A DNA stretch of 64,000 nucleotides. It comes from JANXYW01 sp964458665 (GTDB lineage Bacteria > Chloroflexota > Dehalococcoidia > DSTF01 > JACRBR01). A model generated the notes under the pieces. That model searched no databases and was not told the DNA's origin. It saw only the letters and a program-made list of their open reading frames with translations. This document shows, one piece after another, positions 43,487 through 51,073 of the stretch (positions within the stretch are counted from its first letter, which is position 1; each line of letters begins with the position of its first letter). A program made the translations under genes and the position numbers. Location of the stretch: positions 1-64,000 of the forward strand of contig CAYWOO010000042.1 in NCBI GenBank assembly GCA_964458665.1, written 5' to 3'.

Positions 43487-44179
43487 TCAGGCTCGGTGGC
43501 GCTTACGTATTCCGAACAGAATCGTCAACACGCCGCAGAACCCGAGGAGTAGGGCGAAGGGCGAGGTTTGGGCGCCCGGGCCGTCGCCCGTGCGTGGCAG
43601 TCGCGCGCCTGCGGCAACGCTGCCACGCGCACCTGAAGGGGCCACCGCCGTAGATATGACAGCGGGCGTCCCCGGCGCGGCAGCGGTGGCGCTCACGGGC
43701 GTGTCCGTAGTGGTCGGTGTGCCTGTCGCGGCAGGCGTGCTGGTGAGCGTACCGGGCGTGTTGGAGGCCAGCGCCGTATCTGTCGGGAGTGGCGTGTTCG
43801 TCGACAGCGTGGTGACCGTTGGGGTGGGCGTCGCGGCCTCGACCTTGACGGTGCCCGCCATCAACGTACCGTGAATCGCGCAGAGGTAGCTGAACGCGCC
43901 GATCGCATTGAACGTGTGCGAAAAAGTCCCCGTTGACTGCGGCGCACCGCTGTCGAATGACTCGGCGCCGTTGGAGGTCACGGTGTGCTGGTTGGAGCCG
44001 GTCCAGTTCCACTGCACGGTGCCTCCGACCGCGACCGTTATCGACTCGGGGCTGAACTGGTCGTCCTGCACGCTGACGGTGACCGTGGCAGCTGCGACCG
44101 GCTCGGCGTGTGCGGCAACGAGAGCCGCACTCAAAAGCATGGCGGCGCCCAATGCCAAGAGTGCGAGGTTTCGAATCAT
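43487..44179 (-). CDS. wall-anchored blue copper (plastocyanin-like) protein with LPRTG signal
   Basis: 230 residues from ATG 44179 after AGAGGAG; the open frame continues far upstream but only as antisense of galU. A signal peptide covers about 1-30. The cupredoxin domain (about 31-125) has the type 1 copper ligands: His in NQHTV, Cys and His in YLCAIHGT, and Met in TLMAG. A Thr/Pro stalk follows (about 126-190), then LPRTG, a hydrophobic helix and RKRHRA. It is expected to carry electrons at the outer face of the cell. It is the first of the three LPxTG-type genes and the only one with a folded domain. Confidence 0.88.
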   Translation of the reverse strand: MIRNLALLALGAAMLLSAALVAAHAEPVAAATVTVSVQDDQFSPESITVAVGGTVQWNWTGSNQHTVTSNGAESFDSGAPQSTGTFSHTFNAIGAFSYLCAIHGTLMAGTVKVEAATPTPTVTTLSTNTPLPTDTALASNTPGTLTSTPAATGTPTTTDTPVSATAAAPGTPAVISTAVAPSGARGSVAAGARLPRTGDGPGAQTSPFALLLGFCGVLTILFGIRKRHRA

Positions 44180-44317
44180 CGAGGTGCTCCTCTCTCGCTC
44201 CTGCAGTGGCGCGGCGCAATACTCTCTTCTACGACGGAGGGCGCAGCATAGATTGCAGGCCACGCACCGGCCTTCCGATACACTCAGCGAGTCGGTTGGC
44301 GCAGTGACGGAGGCCTT

Positions 44318-45187
44318 GTGCGGGTACGCAAAGCGGTGGTGCTGGCGGCGGGATACGGGACACGGATGCTGCCCGCGACGAAGGCGCAGCCGAAGGAATC
44401 CCTGCCGCTCGTCGACAAGCCGATCATCCAGTACACGGTGGAAGAGGCCGCGGCGGCCGGCCTGACGCAGGTGATCATCGTCACGGCAGCCAGCAAGCGC
44501 GCCGTAGAGGACCACTTCGATCGGTCGATGGAGTTGGAGATGACCCTCCGCGAGAAGGGTGACCACGCCCGGCTGGCAGAGATCCAGAAGATCAGCGAAC
44601 TCGCTGACATCATGTACATTCGCCAGACCGAACAGAAGGGCATCGGCCACGCCGTGCTGCAAGCGAAGAACGCCGTTGGCGACGAGCCGTTCCTGCTGAT
44701 GTTCCCGGACGACGTGCTGGTAGCGGATGTGCCTGTCTCGACGCAGATGGTCGGCGTGTTCGAGCAGCACGGCGGCTCCGTCATCGCCGTGCACGAGGTC
44801 GCTGACGCCGATGTCGAGCAATACGGCATCGTCGGCGGAGTCGACGTGGGTGGCGGCGTCATGCGCGTCGATACGCTGGTCGAAAAGCCGAAGCTCGAAG
44901 ACGCGCCGTCGCGGCTCGGCATCGTCGGCCGATACGTGCTGACGCCGGAGATCTTCGGCATGATCGAGCGCACGCCACCCGGAAAGGGGCGCGAGATCCA
45001 GATCACCGACGCGCTGGCGGCGCTGATGAAGGTGCAGCCGGTGTTCGCCTACCAGTTCGAGGGGCGGCGCTACGACACCGGCCGGCCGCTGGGCCTGCTG
45101 ACCGCGGCGATCGAGATCGCGATGCGGCGCGCGGACATCGGGCCGGGCCTGCGCGAGTTCCTCCGGACCTTGCCGCTCGAAGACTGA
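44318..45187 (+). CDS. galU: UTP-glucose-1-phosphate uridylyltransferase
   Basis: 289 residues from GTG 44318 after GGAGG. Nucleotidyltransferase signature AAGYGTRMLPATKAQPKESLP, then VDKPIIQYTVEEA, a sugar-phosphate site in FLLMFPDDVL, and GRYVLTPEIF followed by KGREIQITDAL and YDTGRPLG, as in GalU. It makes UDP-glucose for wall polysaccharide and glycoprotein sugars. This fits the divergent cluster of mucin-like wall proteins, which probably need glycosylation. TACACT at about 44278-44283 may be its -10. Confidence 0.93.
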   Translation: MRVRKAVVLAAGYGTRMLPATKAQPKESLPLVDKPIIQYTVEEAAAAGLTQVIIVTAASKRAVEDHFDRSMELEMTLREKGDHARLAEIQKISELADIMYIRQTEQKGIGHAVLQAKNAVGDEPFLLMFPDDVLVADVPVSTQMVGVFEQHGGSVIAVHEVADADVEQYGIVGGVDVGGGVMRVDTLVEKPKLEDAPSRLGIVGRYVLTPEIFGMIERTPPGKGREIQITDALAALMKVQPVFAYQFEGRRYDTGRPLGLLTAAIEIAMRRADIGPGLREFLRTLPLED

Positions 45188-45257
45188 CCCTTCGCCCTCC
45201 CGCGAAGCGACGGCGGTTCCAAGCGCCTCCAACGACGCGGACATACTAGACTGATGC

Positions 45258-46568
45258 ATGTCTCACACGACGACGGGACAGCCGCGTAAGGTGATCGGGC
45301 GAATCCTCTCGCTCGGCTTCCCGTTGCCCGGCCCGCAGGTCGATAACTACAACTTCCTCAGCGCGCCGTCGTTTTTCGATTACGACGCGATCGTCGTGGA
45401 CCCGCACGCGCTGTCACTCCTGATCGAAGGCGTGATCGACGGCTCCGCGGAAGCAGCGACATTTGCAAATCTACCGATCCGCAACGCGCCGCCCACACCC
45501 GCGACCGCCGCGCTGAGCGAGGTCCTGCTGCGGCGGCGCGACGAGACGCTGACGCTGCTTGCGAACGGCGGCGTCGTCGTGTGCTTCGCGCACCCGGCGG
45601 CGACGCATCGCGACATCGATGGGATCGAAGCGCTGGACGACTACTACTGGCTACCCGCGGCGCCGCAGCTGATCGCGGGCGATGGATCCCAGGCGCACAT
45701 TGTCGATTTCCAGCACCCGCTGGCGGCGTTCGTCCACGGGCAGCTCGCCAACATCGCATATCGCGCCCATTTCGCAGAGGCCGACGCGCGCGCCTGCGCC
45801 TTCGCGCGCAGTCACGGCGGCGCGGCGATCGGCGTCGAGCTGCCGGTCGAGCGCGGCCGCGTGATCTTCGTGCCGGCGCTGAAGGCCGCGCTTTCGGGCG
45901 ACGGACGCTACGCGATGTCGGACGCGCTCCAGGCGGGCATCCGCCGCGCGCTGGGCGTCGTGGCCGAGGGACGGCCGCCGGGATGGTTGAGCATCTACCC
46001 CCTGCCAGGCCTCGACGAGCGAGTTGTAACGCTGGAGGCCGCGCGCCAGTCGCGCGACGAAGCACAGCAGGCGCTCGATGCGGCGGAATCATCGCACGAT
46101 GAGCTTGCGCGATTCCAGCGGCTGCTCTGGCAGGAGGGCGCGATCGGGCTCGACGACGTGGTGATCGACGCGCTGCGACTGATCGGCCTCGAGGTGTACG
46201 CCACGAACCGCCAGGAGATGGAGCTGCACGTCGACGGCGCAACGGTACTCTTCGAGATCGACGCGAGCGAGCATCCCATCGACCTGGCAGCGCATCATCG
46301 CCTGCGCCAGCGCATCGAGCGCGCAATCGAGCGCCGGGGCGAGGCGCCGCGCGGCGTCCTGTTCGTCAACGGACAGCGGCTCGAATCGCCATCACTGCGC
46401 GCTCAGCAGGTGAGCGAAGCGCTGCGCCTCGCCGCCGAGACGATGCGTTACTGCATCGCGCCGACATCGTCGCTGTATGAGGCGGTGGCGGCGCAGTTGC
46501 GCGGCGACGCCGAAGCGGTCGCGGCGTACCGGCGGGCGCTCGTGGCAACAGACGGCGTGCTGGCGTAG
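45258..46568 (+). CDS. uncharacterised two-domain protein with a restriction-endonuclease-like C-terminus
   Basis: 436 residues, family not recognised. Residues 1-250 form an alpha/beta domain (LSLGFPLPGP, FFDYDAIVVDP, NGGVVVCFAHP) that could be of flavodoxin or ThuA type. Residues 270-300 are a helical linker (SRDEAQQALDAAESS). The remainder (about 300-436) runs FQRLLWQEGAIGLDDVVIDALRLIGLEV, then ATVLFEIDASE and RGVLFVNGQR. This has the order of PD-(D/E)xK-like domains, but the E-x-K pair reads EID, so nuclease activity is doubtful. TAGACT lies 5 nt before the ATG with no ribosome-binding site, indicating a leaderless mRNA. Confidence 0.75.
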   Translation: MSHTTTGQPRKVIGRILSLGFPLPGPQVDNYNFLSAPSFFDYDAIVVDPHALSLLIEGVIDGSAEAATFANLPIRNAPPTPATAALSEVLLRRRDETLTLLANGGVVVCFAHPAATHRDIDGIEALDDYYWLPAAPQLIAGDGSQAHIVDFQHPLAAFVHGQLANIAYRAHFAEADARACAFARSHGGAAIGVELPVERGRVIFVPALKAALSGDGRYAMSDALQAGIRRALGVVAEGRPPGWLSIYPLPGLDERVVTLEAARQSRDEAQQALDAAESSHDELARFQRLLWQEGAIGLDDVVIDALRLIGLEVYATNRQEMELHVDGATVLFEIDASEHPIDLAAHHRLRQRIERAIERRGEAPRGVLFVNGQRLESPSLRAQQVSEALRLAAETMRYCIAPTSSLYEAVAAQLRGDAEAVAAYRRALVATDGVLA

Positions 46569-46613
46569 ACTTGCGCCGGCGCAACTGCTCGACTGTGAAG
46601 GAGAACAATCGCT

Positions 46614-47399
46614 ATGTCATCGAAGTGGGCGTTGGTGTTAGGCGCGTCGTCCGGATTCGGAGCGGCGACCTCGATCGAGCTTGCGAAGGCCGGGTTCGGA
46701 GTCTTCGGCGTGCACTTCGACATGCGGTCAACCATGCCGAACGCCGTCGCCGTGCAGGACGCCGTGAAGGCCGCCGGGCAGGACGCGATGTTCTTCAACA
46801 TCAACGCCGCCGACGCCGGGAAGCGCGCAGCGACGCTCGACACGATCCGCGAAAAGATCGGCGCCGACGGGATCGTGCGCGTGCTGATGCACTCGCTGGC
46901 GTTCGGGACGCTGCTGCCGTTCATCGATGACAATCCGAAGGCGCGGATCAGCCAGATGCAGATGGACATGACGTTGAACGTGATGGCGCACAGCCTGGTG
47001 TACTGGTCGCAGGACATGGCGACGCGCCGGCTGCTGGGCAAGAACAGCCGCATCTTCGCGATGACCAGCTCGGGCTCGACGCGCGTCATCGCGTCATACG
47101 GCGCCGTGTCCGCGGCGAAGGCCGCGTTGGAGTCGCACATCCGCCAGCTGGCGTTTGAGTTGGCGCCGATGGGCGTGTCGGCCAACGCCGTCCGCGCGGG
47201 CGTCACCGACACGCCTGCACTCCGCCGCATCCCCGGCGGACCCGAACTGCACCAGCGCGCGATGGAACGCAACCCCAGCGGCCGCTCGACAACGCCGGAA
47301 GACGTCGCAAGGGCGATCGCCCTGTTCTCGGAAGAGAATGCGTACTGGATGACCGGCAACGTCATCGGCGTCGACGGCGGTGAAGAGCTGTCAGCGTAG
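46614..47399 (+). CDS. short-chain dehydrogenase/reductase, enoyl-ACP reductase-like
   Basis: 261 residues. The cofactor loop is LGASSGFGAAT (about 9-19). The catalytic Tyr and Lys are spaced as in SYGAVSAAKAAL (about 161-171), with Ser in TSSGST upstream. The tail EENAYWMTGNVIGVDGGEEL is close to FabI/FabL-type reductases, so an enoyl-ACP or related lipid reductase is plausible; a generic SDR cannot be excluded. GAAGGAGAA precedes the ATG and TAGACT at 46567-46572 is a likely -10. Confidence 0.87.
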   Translation: MSSKWALVLGASSGFGAATSIELAKAGFGVFGVHFDMRSTMPNAVAVQDAVKAAGQDAMFFNINAADAGKRAATLDTIREKIGADGIVRVLMHSLAFGTLLPFIDDNPKARISQMQMDMTLNVMAHSLVYWSQDMATRRLLGKNSRIFAMTSSGSTRVIASYGAVSAAKAALESHIRQLAFELAPMGVSANAVRAGVTDTPALRRIPGGPELHQRAMERNPSGRSTTPEDVARAIALFSEENAYWMTGNVIGVDGGEELSA

Positions 47400-47410
47400 G
47401 TTGCAGGCCA

Positions 47411-47584
47411 GCGGCCCCGGAGCGGGGGCATTCAGCCCGCGCGGTTCCACGCTGATCGCCCGTCGGCGTAGTTGGTGGTTCGTAGTTTGTAGTGCGTAGT
47501 TTGTAGTGCGTAGTTGGGGCTTGCGGTTCTGCGATCCCGGAGCGCGGGCATTCAGCCCGCGCGGTTCCACGCTGATCGCCCGTC
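47411..47584. repeat. two 54-bp direct repeats flanking a heptamer array
   Basis: 47411-47464 and 47531-47584 differ at three positions and are exactly 120 bp apart. Each holds the hairpin CGGGC-ATTCA-GCCCG. Between them, 47467-47516 is an array of GTAGTTG, GTGGTTC, GTAGTTT and GTAGTGC units in 7-nt steps. It lies between convergent genes and fills 47400-47598. Confidence 0.85.
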
Positions 47585-47598
47585 AACCCGATCGACGC

Positions 47599-48465
47599 CT
47601 AGAGCTCGATCGCCGCGCCCGCCTCATCCAGCATCTCGACGGCGCGGGCGAGCTTGCCGTTCCCTTCGAAGCGGCTGACGAAGTACAGGCGCTCGATGAC
47701 GCGCACCGTCTCGACGGTGGAGTCCGGCGCGAGCAGAACGGCGATCTCGTCGCGCGTGCTGCGGACTCGGTCGAGCAAGTACGGGCTCGGCTCGCCGCCC
47801 CCGGTGAGGACGAGACACTCGATGTCGGTCTGGAGCGCGGCCAACTGCACGTCCGTCTTGTCGAAGCGCGTCACGACGCAGGTGCGCGCGCGGTTGCCGA
47901 AGTACGGCGACGCGGCATCGGACGACACCGTGCCGATCATCACGACGTCGAACGAGCCGCGGTCGCCCTCACCCGCGAGCCAGCGCGCTTTGAGCGCGAC
48001 AGCGACATCGGTCACGGACGGCGCCGCCAGCGTGCGATCTTCGACCAGCGCCGTCAGCACGCCGGAACGCGCACCGACCGAAGCAATATCGGCAGCGGGC
48101 ACGCGCGTGACGATCGTCCCCACCAGCGCAGCCGCAGCCACGTCGGTAGCGGCAAACTTCGCGTGGCCGACCGCGACCACGCGCGCCTTCAGCGTCTCCG
48201 CGAGCGACTTGACGGATCCAGCAGGCGCCTCGAGCACGACGTCTCCCGCAAGCTTCGCGACAGCCGCCGCCGCGACAGGCTTCCCAGGCGTCACGACACC
48301 TTCGAGCGCCGCAAACGCGGCCGCATCGGCGGCAGCGCTATCGTCGCCATCGAGACGCGCCAGCGTCACGGCCTTGCCGTCGCGCACCATGCGGTACGCG
48401 ATCGCCGCCGCGATCAGACTGCGCCCCACGCGCGGCTCCGACGATGCGATGAGCAGAATCGACAT
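47599..48465 (-). CDS. BioD-like / DRTGG-domain protein (phosphotransacetylase N-terminal type)
   Basis: 288 residues. The N-terminal P-loop-fold domain (about 1-190) resembles BioD and the extra domain of some phosphotransacetylases. The loop reads SSEPRVGRSLIAAAIA, with Arg where the Walker Lys is expected, so nucleotide binding may be lost. The C-terminal part (about 195-285) has RTCVVTRFDKTDVQLAALQTDIECLVLTGGGEPS, the DRTGG-domain pattern. The transacetylase catalytic domain is absent. Probably a regulatory or ligand-binding protein. TATACT ends 6 nt before the ATG: leaderless start. Confidence 0.72.
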   Translation of the reverse strand: MSILLIASSEPRVGRSLIAAAIAYRMVRDGKAVTLARLDGDDSAAADAAAFAALEGVVTPGKPVAAAAVAKLAGDVVLEAPAGSVKSLAETLKARVVAVGHAKFAATDVAAAALVGTIVTRVPAADIASVGARSGVLTALVEDRTLAAPSVTDVAVALKARWLAGEGDRGSFDVVMIGTVSSDAASPYFGNRARTCVVTRFDKTDVQLAALQTDIECLVLTGGGEPSPYLLDRVRSTRDEIAVLLAPDSTVETVRVIERLYFVSRFEGNGKLARAVEMLDEAGAAIEL

Positions 48466-48521
48466 GGGCGGAGTATAACAACGGCCGCCCGTACGAGCAG
48501 CGCTGCGGCCGAACCTGCGCC

Positions 48522-48581
48522 GGTTGCCGCCGATCGGGCCACCGATACAATCGGGTTCACGCCGAGGTAGCTCAGTTGGTA
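48522..48581 (+). other. partial duplicate of the tRNA-Phe promoter and 5' end
   Basis: Matches 49978-50038: the promoter (TTGCCG-N16-TACAAT), the leader, and the first 21 nt of the tRNA up to the D-loop. It then breaks off into unrelated DNA. The last 40 bp are identical to the intact copy. Confidence 0.9.
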
Positions 48582-48788
48582 ATGCTACCCGCGCTTTTGC
48601 AAGCTAACGCCGCGAACACGAGCTGTTCACTTAGAGTGGTCTACTAATAACGCTAACAGAGCACGTGCTGCTGCGCGGACGCGAAGTCGTCCGTCTCGGT
48701 GATGCTGCTCGCCTTCGCGCTCGCCTTATTGAGCTGTTGACCCTGCGCGCGGTACGCGGAACGTCGCCGAGAACGGCGATCAGCGCAG
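48582..48788. other. 207-bp segment between the tRNA fragment and the kelch gene
   Basis: It lies inside the tRNA-flanked segment. A plus-strand frame (48665-48892) gives an Arg/Leu-rich helix-like sequence without a ribosome-binding site or recognisable family. I do not call a gene. Confidence 0.4.
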
Positions 48789-49886
48789 CTACGGTGCGTA
48801 CGCTTCCATACTTGGAGATCCATAGTAGTCTCCGCCGACTGCGTACAGAACGTCACTTACCACACCTACGCCGACCGGGAATCGGCCTGTGAGCATCGGA
48901 ACACTCGGCGTCCAACCGTTCGAGACGGGGTCGTACGTTTCTACCGTCTTCAGATACTGATTGTCCTCCTGGAAGTCGGGGTTGAAGCCGCCAACGGCGT
49001 ACAGGATATCATTCACGACGCCGACACCCAGCCCATATCGTTCCATCGGCATGGAGGCTCTCTTTGTCCAACTGTCGGTTACGGGGTCGTAAGCCTCAAC
49101 CGTGTGCACTAACTGCGTGGGCGAGTACCCGCCGACGGCATAGAGGATGCCACCTATCACACCGACGCCGAGGCCGGAGCGCCCATTGGTGGCGGACATC
49201 GACGCCTTCGGTGTCCAGCTGTCGGTGACGGGGTTATAGGCCTCTAGCGTGTTCAGGTTGAACAAGAATTCTCCGGAGAAGAATCTGCCCCCAATCGCGT
49301 AGAGGATGCCGTCCACCACGCCGACGGCGACCTCTTGGCGGGCCGTGGGCATTGGTGCCTTCGTCGTCCAAGTGTCGGTAGTTGGGTCATACGCTTCGAC
49401 GGTGTTCAGCGTACCCTGGGCAGCATCGACGACATGGCCTCCTATGGCGTAGAGGATGCCATCTACGACGCCTACGCCCGGCCCATAGCGGGGCGTTGGC
49501 ATCGATGCTTTCGTCGTCCACGTGTCGGTGGTAGGGTCGTAGGCCTCGACCCGACCCTCAACGTTGCGCCCGACGGCATACAGTTTTCCGTCTGCTACTC
49601 CGACGCTGTGGTCACTGCCGCCTAATCCCAAGATCGATGCTTTTGCCGTCCATGTAGGGATCGGTGTCGGAGTCGGAACTGCCGTCGGCAGCGGGGCCAG
49701 TTGACCTACGTGTGCCAGCGTCTTCAGCACATCAGACAGCGAAACCGCGCCGGTGTGATCCACGTCGGCGTCGTACGCCGTGACGGGTTGCGGCGGCGCC
49801 GCCAGCACGTAGCGCCGTACGCTGAAGGTCGCCGCGATCGCGACGATCGTCGCGCTGATGATGGATGTGATGATGATCGTACGCAT
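48789..49886 (-). CDS. exported kelch-repeat protein with a dockerin-like calcium loop
   Basis: 365 residues from ATG 49886 after AGGAGGGG. A signal-anchor (about 1-30) is followed by DADVDHTGAVSLSDVLKTLAHVG (about 38-60), which resembles one half of a type I dockerin with its Asp-rich calcium loop. A Pro/Thr linker follows. Then six kelch repeats of about 50 residues, each with VEAYDPTTDTWT-like and ILYAIGG-like elements, make up a beta-propeller ending at residue 365. Outside the cell it would bind sugars or proteins. It lies alone inside a 1.4-kb segment flanked by a partial and a complete tRNA-Phe copy, and reads towards the fragment. Confidence 0.87.
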   Translation of the reverse strand: MRTIIITSIISATIVAIAATFSVRRYVLAAPPQPVTAYDADVDHTGAVSLSDVLKTLAHVGQLAPLPTAVPTPTPIPTWTAKASILGLGGSDHSVGVADGKLYAVGRNVEGRVEAYDPTTDTWTTKASMPTPRYGPGVGVVDGILYAIGGHVVDAAQGTLNTVEAYDPTTDTWTTKAPMPTARQEVAVGVVDGILYAIGGRFFSGEFLFNLNTLEAYNPVTDSWTPKASMSATNGRSGLGVGVIGGILYAVGGYSPTQLVHTVEAYDPVTDSWTKRASMPMERYGLGVGVVNDILYAVGGFNPDFQEDNQYLKTVETYDPVSNGWTPSVPMLTGRFPVGVGVVSDVLYAVGGDYYGSPSMEAYAP

Positions 49887-49979
49887 AGTGTCCCCCTCCT
49901 CAGATGGAACCACCATACGCTTATCCAGCAAGCCCGTCTACGCACGCCGCTAGCGGTGCCGTTATCATGCGGCGACAGG

Positions 49980-50008
49980 TTGCCGCCGATCCGGGGCGCC
50001 GATACAAT
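49980..50008 (+). promoter_or_regulatory. tRNA-Phe promoter
   Basis: TTGCCG and TACAAT are separated by 17 nt; the mature tRNA starts 9 nt after the -10. Confidence 0.7.
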
Positions 50009-50017
50009 CGGGTTCAC

Positions 50018-50093
50018 GCCGAGGTAGCTCAGTTGGTAGAGCACACGACTGAAAATCGTGGTGTCGCCAGTTCAATTCTGGCCCTCGGCACCA
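50018..50093 (+). tRNA. tRNA-Phe (anticodon GAA)
   Basis: Complete cloverleaf: acceptor GCCGAGG pairs with CCTCGGC, D-stem GCTC/GAGC, anticodon stem CACGA/TCGTG with loop CTGAAAA, T-stem GCCAG/CTGGC with TTCAATT. The 3' CCA is encoded. A partial 5' copy with the same promoter lies 1.46 kb upstream. Confidence 0.97.
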
Positions 50094-50199
50094 TCACGCA
50101 AGGGTTAGCTGGTCAGCATTTCAGCTTGTCAGCGTTTCTGCCGCCAGCGACTCGCTGGCGGCTTTTCGTTGCGGCGTGAGCGCCGGGGAGGTTGCGGCC

Positions 50200-50883
50200 A
50201 TGGACGATACGGCGGAGCTGTTCCGGAAGGTCGGCGTCGGCGACGCGGCGGGCGTGGCCGAGATGGTGCGCTACGTGCCGGAACTGGCGCGCGCCCGCGA
50301 TGCCTCGTCGCTGTCGGTGCTGCAATTCGCCCGCTACATGGGCCAGGACGCCGTGCTGGAGCAGCTCATCGAGGCGGGGCCGCCGCTCGATATCTTCGAG
50401 GCGGCGACGATCGACCGCGTCGATCTGGTGCGGGCGCTCCTTGCCGGCAACGCGTTGCTTGCCACGGCGTACTCCTCGGACGGGTTCACGGCGCTGCACT
50501 TCGCCGCGCACTTCGGCAGCCTCGGCGCGATCAGCGCGCTGCTGGAGGCCGGAGCCCACATCGAGGCAGTGACGCGCAACTTCCTCACGAACATGCCGCT
50601 GCACGCCGCCGCCGCCGGAGGCCGCATGGACGCCTGCCGCCTGCTGCTGCGCCACGGCGCCGACCCGAACGCAAAGCAGCACGGCGGCTTCACGCCGCTG
50701 ATGACGGCGGCCTTCAACAACAGCCGCGAGCTTGCGGAGATGCTGATCGCCCGCAACGCCAACATCGAGGTGCGCAACGACGACGGGAAGACGGCCGCGG
50801 ACGTAGCCGCCGGCATCGGCAACATGGAGCTTGCGGCGCGATTGCGGCTCGGGGAGACGGTCGTGGATCGGGGGAGTTCGTAG
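50200..50883 (+). CDS. ankyrin-repeat protein
   Basis: 227 residues from ATG 50200 after GGGGAGG (the GTG at 50176 lies before that site). About six ankyrin units: an imperfect first pair (AELFRKVGVGDAAGVAEMVRYVPELA, VLQFARYMGQDAVLEQLIEAG), then FTALHFAAHFGSLGAISALLEAGA, MPLHAAAAGGRMDACRLLLRHGAD, FTPLMTAAFNNSRELAEMLIARNAN and KTAADVAAGIGNMELAARLRL. No signal peptide or enzyme domain. It should serve as a cytoplasmic protein-binding scaffold; the partner is unknown. Confidence 0.88.
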   Translation: MDDTAELFRKVGVGDAAGVAEMVRYVPELARARDASSLSVLQFARYMGQDAVLEQLIEAGPPLDIFEAATIDRVDLVRALLAGNALLATAYSSDGFTALHFAAHFGSLGAISALLEAGAHIEAVTRNFLTNMPLHAAAAGGRMDACRLLLRHGADPNAKQHGGFTPLMTAAFNNSRELAEMLIARNANIEVRNDDGKTAADVAAGIGNMELAARLRLGETVVDRGSS

Positions 50884-51073
50884 TTGGTAGTTCGTGGTTG
50901 GTAGTTGCCCGCGTTGGATGAAGGTTGGCGTTGCCATTGGAACCCTGCGCCACATGAACGCACAGCCGGGGCGGCTGTGATCCGGCGCAGACCAACGTCT
51001 TGCAACTTCTAACAACCTTTGCGCCCTCTGCGGCTTCGCGGTGAATTGCGCGACGGTCGGCGGAAGACGGTGT
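50884..51073. repeat. convergent spacer with heptamer array and dispersed repeat
   Basis: GTAGTTG, GTAGTTC, GTGGTTG and GTAGTTG in 7-nt steps at 50882-50910. A second widely dispersed repeat type (CTTTGCGCCCTCTGCGGCTT) lies at about 51016-51035. Confidence 0.65.

Noticed and set aside
43487..45259. 590-codon minus-strand frame covering galU
   Set aside because: Only its last 230 codons form the blue-copper protein; the rest is antisense to galU and is not protein-like.
48582..48640. Possible second, chimeric tRNA after the tRNA-Phe fragment
   Set aside because: After the D-loop no anticodon stem, T-arm or acceptor complement can be drawn.
48665..48892. Plus-strand frame of 75 codons next to the tRNA-Phe fragment
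   Set aside because: Arg/Leu-rich helix-like sequence without a ribosome-binding site; it overlaps the end of the kelch gene. It may be a remnant, but nothing can be named.
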